From Pseudomonadales bacterium (lineage in GTDB: Bacteria; Pseudomonadota; Gammaproteobacteria; Pseudomonadales; Ketobacteraceae), in NCBI GenBank assembly GCA_002708905.1, contig PAPM01000016.1, positions 1 to 64,000 on the forward strand: 64,000 nt of DNA, written 5' to 3'. The position numbers and the translations under genes were made by a program. Every line of letters starts with the position of its first letter. Position 1 is the stretch's first letter. This document shows, piece by piece, positions 59,423 to 64,000 of the stretch. Under the pieces are notes generated by a model, which was not told the origin of the DNA, did not search any database, and was given only the letters and a program-made list of their open reading frames with translations.

Positions 59423-60799
59423 ATGACCCCACTGAGCCCCGCAGATCAGCTCTTTCTGTGGCTTGAGAAACGCCAGCAACCCATGCACGTGGCCGGATTA
59501 ATGTTGTTTTCCTTCCCGGAAAACGCCGGCCCCAAGTACGTGACGGAACTGGCTGAGTCGCTGCGTGCCTATCAGCACCCGGAGGGGCGCTATGGACAAA
59601 AGCTCTCCCGCAAGCTGGGCCAGTACTATTGGGAAGAGGACGACCATTTCGACCTGGAACATCATTTCCGTCATGAAGCCCTGCCCAAACCCGGCCGTAT
59701 CCGGGAATTGCTGGCGCGGGTGTCGGCCGAACACAGCAACCTGATGGACCGGGAACGCCCCCTGTGGGAATTCCACCTGATCGAAGGCGTCCGTGGCCGC
59801 CGCTTCGCCGTGTACTCCAAAGTTCATCACAGCATGATGGACGGCATTGCCGCCATGAAGACCTGCATCCGCTCCTTATCCTATGATCCAACCGAGATGC
59901 ACCGACCTCCCATTTGGGCCATTCCCCCTAAAAAGCGCCCCGCTCCATCCATCAACCCACAGGAGCTGGTCAGTGGCTTTGGCGAACTGTTCGGTGACGC
60001 CGGCAAGCAACTAAGCACCCTGCCCAAGGTGGCCTCCGAGCTGACCAAGTTGTTCCGCAGTGCCCGCAAAGATCCGGCTCATGTCTCGATCTTCCAAGCC
60101 CCCAACTGCCTGCTGAACGAGCGCATTACCGGCTCCCGGCGTTTTGCCGCGCAATCCTATTCCATAGAGCGCATCAAACGGATTGCCAAGGCATTCCGGG
60201 GCACCGTGAACGATGTGGTACTGGCCATCTGTGGCAGCGCCCTGCGGGATTACCTGATCATGCAACATGCTCTGCCGGACAAACCCCTGGTGGCCATGGT
60301 ACCGGTTTCCATTCGCAATGATGACAGTGACAGCGGCAATCAGATTGCCATGATTCTGGTGAACCTGGGCACCCATATCGCCGATCCGGCCCTGCGGATC
60401 GAAACCATCCAGGCATCGGTGAAAGAATCAAAAGACCGCTATAAGAGCATGACGCCGGAAGAGACATTGAACTACACCGCGCTGACCATGGCGCCGGCAG
60501 GGTTTAATATGCTAACCGGCCTGATCTCCAACTGGCAGCCCTTTAATGTCATCATTTCCAATGTGCCGGGCCCGAAAAAAACCATGTATTGGAATGGTGC
60601 CAAGCTGGAAGGTATGTACCCGGTGTCCATCCCCATGGATCGTGTTGCCTTGAACATCACCCTGTTGAGCTACGAAAGCCAGCTGGAATTCGGCTTGACT
60701 GCCTGCCGTCGCACCCTGCCCTCCATGCAGCGGTTGCTGGATTTTATTGAAAACGGCATCCATGAGTTGGAAGTGGCCGCTGACATTCACCATACGTGA
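59423..60799 (+). CDS. Wax ester synthase/diacylglycerol acyltransferase 2
   Basis: The 458-residue enzyme is a second WS/DGAT. MHVAGLMLFSFP, PLWE and the catalytic HHSMMDG (His135-His136, Asp140) sit at exactly the same residue numbers as in WS/DGAT 1 at 5.1-6.5 kb. The two proteins are alike in every block but differ enough to be old paralogues. Also present are the conserved NDVVLAICGSALR and ISNVPGP motifs. The enzyme makes wax esters or triacylglycerol at the membrane. ATG 59423 has AAGGA upstream. It is followed after 10 bp by yaeQ and diverges from the acyltransferase gene. Confidence 0.95.
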   Translation: MTPLSPADQLFLWLEKRQQPMHVAGLMLFSFPENAGPKYVTELAESLRAYQHPEGRYGQKLSRKLGQYYWEEDDHFDLEHHFRHEALPKPGRIRELLARVSAEHSNLMDRERPLWEFHLIEGVRGRRFAVYSKVHHSMMDGIAAMKTCIRSLSYDPTEMHRPPIWAIPPKKRPAPSINPQELVSGFGELFGDAGKQLSTLPKVASELTKLFRSARKDPAHVSIFQAPNCLLNERITGSRRFAAQSYSIERIKRIAKAFRGTVNDVVLAICGSALRDYLIMQHALPDKPLVAMVPVSIRNDDSDSGNQIAMILVNLGTHIADPALRIETIQASVKESKDRYKSMTPEETLNYTALTMAPAGFNMLTGLISNWQPFNVIISNVPGPKKTMYWNGAKLEGMYPVSIPMDRVALNITLLSYESQLEFGLTACRRTLPSMQRLLDFIENGIHELEVAADIHHT

Positions 60800-60809
60800 T
60801 ATTTAAACC

Positions 60810-61343
60810 ATGGCCCTGAAATCCACCGTTTACAAAGCGGAACTGCAGGTGTCCGATATGGACCGGCATTACTACCAGTCCCATATGCTGACGCTTGCCC
60901 TGCACCCTTCCGAAACTGAAGAGCGCATGATGATCCGATTGCTGGCGTTCGCCCTTAACGCAAGCGATGATCTGATGTTTGGCCGCGGGCTGAGCACCGA
61001 GGAAGACGCAGCACTTTGGCGCAAAGACCTTACCGATCACATTCAATTATGGATTGATGTGGGGCTGCCGGATGACAAACGGATCAAAAAGGCCAGTCAC
61101 CGTTCTGACGAAGTGCTGATCTACTGTTACGGCGAGCGCACCGCTCCGATCTGGTGGGAGCAGAACCGGAGAAAAATCCAAACCTTCAACAACGTCCGGG
61201 TCTGCTATATCAGCCCGGATACCTGCGAGGGTTTGGTCAGCCTGTGCGAACGCACCATGCAGTTGCATTGCAATATCATGGATGGTGACATCAGCCTGGG
61301 CAACGACAGAAATTCTGTCACGGTGCAGCTGGAGCAGTGGTAA
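60810..61343 (+). CDS. yaeQ: YaeQ family protein
   Basis: The 177-residue protein matches YaeQ over its full length: MALKSTVYKAELQVSDMDRHYY, EERMMIRLLAFALNA, GLSTEEDAALWRKDLTDHIQLWIDVGLPD, a late WWEQNRRK, and the C-terminal VTVQLEQW. The family has a nuclease-like (PD-(D/E)XK-related) fold and no firmly established function. Older reports linked it to transcription antitermination. It starts 10 bp after the WS/DGAT 2 stop, so the two are probably co-transcribed, but no functional link is apparent. Confidence 0.93.
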   Translation: MALKSTVYKAELQVSDMDRHYYQSHMLTLALHPSETEERMMIRLLAFALNASDDLMFGRGLSTEEDAALWRKDLTDHIQLWIDVGLPDDKRIKKASHRSDEVLIYCYGERTAPIWWEQNRRKIQTFNNVRVCYISPDTCEGLVSLCERTMQLHCNIMDGDISLGNDRNSVTVQLEQW

Positions 61344-61415
61344 GCCCCTGCCTATTACTTAATTGCACACCCCAAACAGGCAATCACATTGTGGTCACTC
61401 ACCAAGTCAAAGGTG

Positions 61416-62672
61416 CTACTGCAGAAGCGCCGACTTCAACACCTTGGACTTGGCCCCAATCAAAGCCTCCACGGAACGATCAAGATCTTCCAACGACACT
61501 TTGCGCTTCATCATCAATTCACGCACGGCATGATCAATGTTGAAAGCATCATTGCTGGCACTGCGGATCTCTTTGTCCAGCTTATCAATCAGCACCACGG
61601 CCCGTGCTGTGATTTTTCCTGAAGAGTCAGACTTACGTAAACTTTTAACGTTCTTGCCCCACACCCCCAGTTTTTTGACAATATGGTTGCGACGTTCCTG
61701 CGTCATACCACCGGCCCGGTAGATCAGCTCAAAGGAATAGAACTCAGCCAACCCCTCTGCAATCCAATCGTCATTAAACTGACTGGTTTTAACGCCGCTG
61801 ATTCCGGTCACCATATGAGTCAGTTCATGCAACAGGGGACTGGTACCATTTTCGCTGACTATGGGCCGGTCCGCGTGCAGGAAGAACGAATTGGAAGCCG
61901 ACAGCCCTCCCCGCCACATGGGATCTCCCATACCCACCACCAGTAATTTCTCCGGGGTATTATGGAAAGCCCGTTCCAACTCCGGCCAAACAAAATTAAA
62001 GAATGTCAGCAGATCCATGCGCTTCAAACTCCCGCCTTTGGGAGCGCTGATGGCAATGGACGTCGTGCCTATGGTATCCCGCCGGGTGCCCAGTTTTCCG
62101 GCAATCATCCACCCCGTGGGACGATCAAACTTACGGTCCGGGTTATCGATACGAAACTGATTACCCTTCTTGCGCGGCCAACCGGTTTCTATACTGCTCC
62201 AATCCCGGGGTAAGATCACGGTCAGCTGTGCTACGGCGTAGGCGCCATCTTCAAACACTGTTTTCACCGCCGGAAACAGATCATCCCCGCGAAAAATCGC
62301 CCAGTCCCAGTTAATCATACTGTCGTACTCACCGGGATCCCGTTCATGGGGAATTTTCACTTTCATGGAAAGCTTGGCATCCTCTGCCGGCGGCTCCCAA
62401 CGAACCCGCTCTTCGGTCATCGTCAGTTTTCCGTTGGCCTGAATGCGGGAATAACGATCGGGCAGGTTATCAAACTCGATGGAGTGCAGCAGTCTGCCTT
62501 TATCAATTGCGATGGTTACCTCTGCCTGTTGCGATTCCGGCAACAATTCAAGGGTGTAATCAAGCTTGTAGGCACGCTCGTCCGCTGCCTGCGTCATGGC
62601 GGACAGCAGCAACCCCGATACACAGATTGCAGCGCTGACCAGGATTTGAAGATTCAGTCTGTTTGATAACAT
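61416..62672 (-). CDS. Secreted gluzincin-type metallopeptidase-like protein
   Basis: The 418-residue product has a signal peptide ending near AMTQA. A beta-rich N-terminal domain like that of M1/M61 peptidases follows. The zinc motif is HELTHMVTG (HExxH), and the third ligand is in NDDWIAEGLAEFYSFEL, 20-30 residues later, as in gluzincins. It lacks the long C-terminal parts of M1 enzymes and the PDZ domain of M61. It should be a periplasmic or secreted peptidase of moderate size. The last residues include a basic helical tail. It converges with yaeQ across 72 bp and diverges from the HSL esterase. Natural substrate unknown. Confidence 0.8.
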   Translation of the reverse strand: MLSNRLNLQILVSAAICVSGLLLSAMTQAADERAYKLDYTLELLPESQQAEVTIAIDKGRLLHSIEFDNLPDRYSRIQANGKLTMTEERVRWEPPAEDAKLSMKVKIPHERDPGEYDSMINWDWAIFRGDDLFPAVKTVFEDGAYAVAQLTVILPRDWSSIETGWPRKKGNQFRIDNPDRKFDRPTGWMIAGKLGTRRDTIGTTSIAISAPKGGSLKRMDLLTFFNFVWPELERAFHNTPEKLLVVGMGDPMWRGGLSASNSFFLHADRPIVSENGTSPLLHELTHMVTGISGVKTSQFNDDWIAEGLAEFYSFELIYRAGGMTQERRNHIVKKLGVWGKNVKSLRKSDSSGKITARAVVLIDKLDKEIRSASNDAFNIDHAVRELMMKRKVSLEDLDRSVEALIGAKSKVLKSALLQ

Positions 62673-62840
62673 ATTCGAGGGTAACGCAATGGTAAAAGGA
62701 CAGTCATAGTATCATTTAAAGCGAGCTGTCTCGAATCATGCCCCCACAAGCCTATGGTGGTATCAACAATTATTGATACACTTTGTAACTGGAGTTCAAT
62801 CCAATTAATCCGGCACCGACCGGTTCGGAACACACAAACG

Positions 62841-63902
62841 ATGACACTGATTGAAAAAGCCAAGGCCACATCGCTCCAGACACTGCTGAACCTGCCGGAT
62901 TTTGTAAAGCGGCGGATCGCCGGCAACCCCATCCAAGTGGAAGGACTCCAGCTGGACCTGGACATGCAGATTCTGGTGAAACTTTCCAACCTGGAAAAAC
63001 CGGTGCGCCCTTCCCGCCACAACTTCAAGCAACTGCACGCCAGCCGCCGGGCCTTCAATGCCACCACCCGGGTTGTGCAGGGCAAAGTGGTGCCCATGCC
63101 GACCAAAGACCTGACATTGGGCAAAACCGCACCCGCCCTGCCCGCCCGGTTGTATATTCCGCAACAGGCGGAAGACCTGCTGCTGATCTATTTTCACGGC
63201 GGCGGCTGGGTTCACGGCAATCTGGATACCCACGACAACCTGTGCCGGCACCTGGCCAGAATAACCAAAGCCCGGGTGCTGTCAGTTGAATATCAGAAAG
63301 CGCCGGAGAACCCCTGGCCCACCGCATTGGACGATGTGACCCGGGCCTACGAAGAGATTGTTACCCGACTCCCTGAATTGGGCCTGGACCAGCCGGTAAT
63401 TGCCGTTGCCGGCGACAGTGCCGGTGGCAAACTCGCCACCGTGCTGGCACGCAAACTATCCGCTCGCACCGATATTCCCAGCATAGATGCACAGTTACTC
63501 ATCTACCCTTCAGCGGACAGCCCACGTGAAGTAGGTTCACGCCAGTTATTTGCCGATGGTTTTCTGCTGACCGATGAAGGTATTCGTATTTATCGGGAAT
63601 GCTATATTCCTGAAGACCAGGACCAGTGCCATCCGGACATCTCCCCGCTGTATGCAGAAGATCTTCACACCTCACCAGCCGCCATTGTTGCCACCGCCGG
63701 CTTCGACCCGTTAAGGGACGAAGGCCGTGATTATGCCAAAAAAATGCAGGCCGCCGGTGTCGATGTGCAGTGGATCGAATTTCCCGGACTGGTCCATGGT
63801 TTTGCCAACATTCTCTGTTCTCGATCAGCCCTCAATGCCGTGGAGGAAATGGCCCGACTGCTGCGCGGCAAGATGCTTGAGCTGCGCAACAAGAAACAAT
63901 AG
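62841..63902 (+). CDS. HSL-family (type IV) esterase/lipase
   Basis: The 353-residue alpha/beta-hydrolase belongs to the hormone-sensitive-lipase group. Oxyanion motif YFHGGGWVHGN, nucleophile elbow VAGDSAGGKLA, catalytic Asp in FDPLRDEG and catalytic His in LVHGFAN are all present. It is cytoplasmic, with no signal peptide. Members of this group hydrolyse short to medium acyl esters; some act on storage lipid. ATG 62841 gives the usual N-terminal helix region (MTLIEKAKATSLQTLL) though the ribosome binding site is weak. The longer frame from 62754 is not supported. It stands alone on the plus strand. Confidence 0.9.
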   Translation: MTLIEKAKATSLQTLLNLPDFVKRRIAGNPIQVEGLQLDLDMQILVKLSNLEKPVRPSRHNFKQLHASRRAFNATTRVVQGKVVPMPTKDLTLGKTAPALPARLYIPQQAEDLLLIYFHGGGWVHGNLDTHDNLCRHLARITKARVLSVEYQKAPENPWPTALDDVTRAYEEIVTRLPELGLDQPVIAVAGDSAGGKLATVLARKLSARTDIPSIDAQLLIYPSADSPREVGSRQLFADGFLLTDEGIRIYRECYIPEDQDQCHPDISPLYAEDLHTSPAAIVATAGFDPLRDEGRDYAKKMQAAGVDVQWIEFPGLVHGFANILCSRSALNAVEEMARLLRGKMLELRNKKQ

Positions 63903-63932
63903 GGACAAGATGACACCGGAGCATGCCGGATC

Positions 63933-64000
63933 CTAACTGGGGTCCGGCCGGTCCATATCTTCGTTCACTTCCAGCCACAGCACGTTAATGATGCCAAAGG
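63933..64000 (-). CDS. C-terminal end of an unidentified protein, cut by the window edge
   Basis: On the minus strand a frame enters from beyond base 64000 and ends in TAG at 63935-63933. The visible 21 residues are FGIINVLWLEVNEDMDRPDPS. It converges on the HSL esterase with a 30-bp gap. Too short to identify; the open frame and spacing make a real gene likely. Confidence 0.45.
   Translation of the reverse strand, partial: FGIINVLWLEVNEDMDRPDPS

Noticed and set aside
1-64000. CRISPR arrays, insertion sequences, prophage, rRNA or tRNA genes
   Set aside because: I looked for regularly spaced repeats, transposase motifs, terminal inverted repeats and tRNA-like folds and found none. The only repeats are short local tandem or inverted units listed above.

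Overview
The window looks like a chromosomal segment of a marine, lipid-storing and probably hydrocarbon-degrading gammaproteobacterium. Evidence: two wax ester synthase/diacylglycerol acyltransferases, a cytochrome P450, a dienoyl-CoA isomerase, several lipases and esterases, two lipid acyltransferases, an MMPL-type RND exporter, and PilU, LexA and DinB proteins of gammaproteobacterial type. Base composition is moderate and even. The genus is my inference (something near Ketobacter, Alcanivorax or Marinobacter). I saw no rRNA, tRNA, CRISPR array, transposase or prophage gene, so most of the window reads as ordinary chromosome, densely packed and with many 4 to 8 bp gene overlaps.

Layout. 0-5 kb: a cut-off gene, a tail-anchored coiled-coil protein and a tail-anchored response regulator, then a LexA-like repressor and DinB polymerase diverging from a shared SOS box, then a lipase. 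5-17 kb: wax ester synthase 1 and a divergent AraC regulator; a minus-strand operon with a LolA-like protein, an outer-membrane barrel, a small membrane protein and a chimeric locus joining a broken subtilase to a truncated hydrolase; then P450, a second AraC regulator, a CYTH protein and a lipase-like hydrolase. 17-25 kb: TetR plus a fused MFS/acyltransferase, the RNA ligase RtcB behind a structured leader, PilU and a secreted subtilase. 25-33 kb: ackA-pta, a DUF2797 protein, dienoyl-CoA isomerase, a DUF481 barrel, an Old Yellow Enzyme homologue and PpnP. 33-43 kb: the MMPL exporter, a cupredoxin-like protein with a GGDEF/EAL enzyme, and a four-gene operon (DUF3348, DUF802, OmpA/MotB-like, DUF2894) that looks like an ion-driven rotary motor with a long cytoplasmic tail. 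43-53 kb: DUF3034 barrel with an exported truncated globin, a PilZ membrane protein, an oxidoreductase, an orphan VgrG with a pentapeptide-repeat protein, LOG and a flavoprotein. 53-59 kb: a complete glucosylglycerate synthesis and recycling operon. 59-64 kb: an acyltransferase divergent from wax ester synthase 2, YaeQ, a secreted metallopeptidase-like protein and an HSL-type esterase.

The points most worth following up are the rtcB leader (near-consensus promoter, SD-preceded 11-codon ORF, competing stems, intrinsic terminator), the DUF802 motor operon, the closed glucosylglycerate cycle, the subtilase/hydrolase fusion scar, and the copper-type cupredoxin coupled to a c-di-GMP enzyme.
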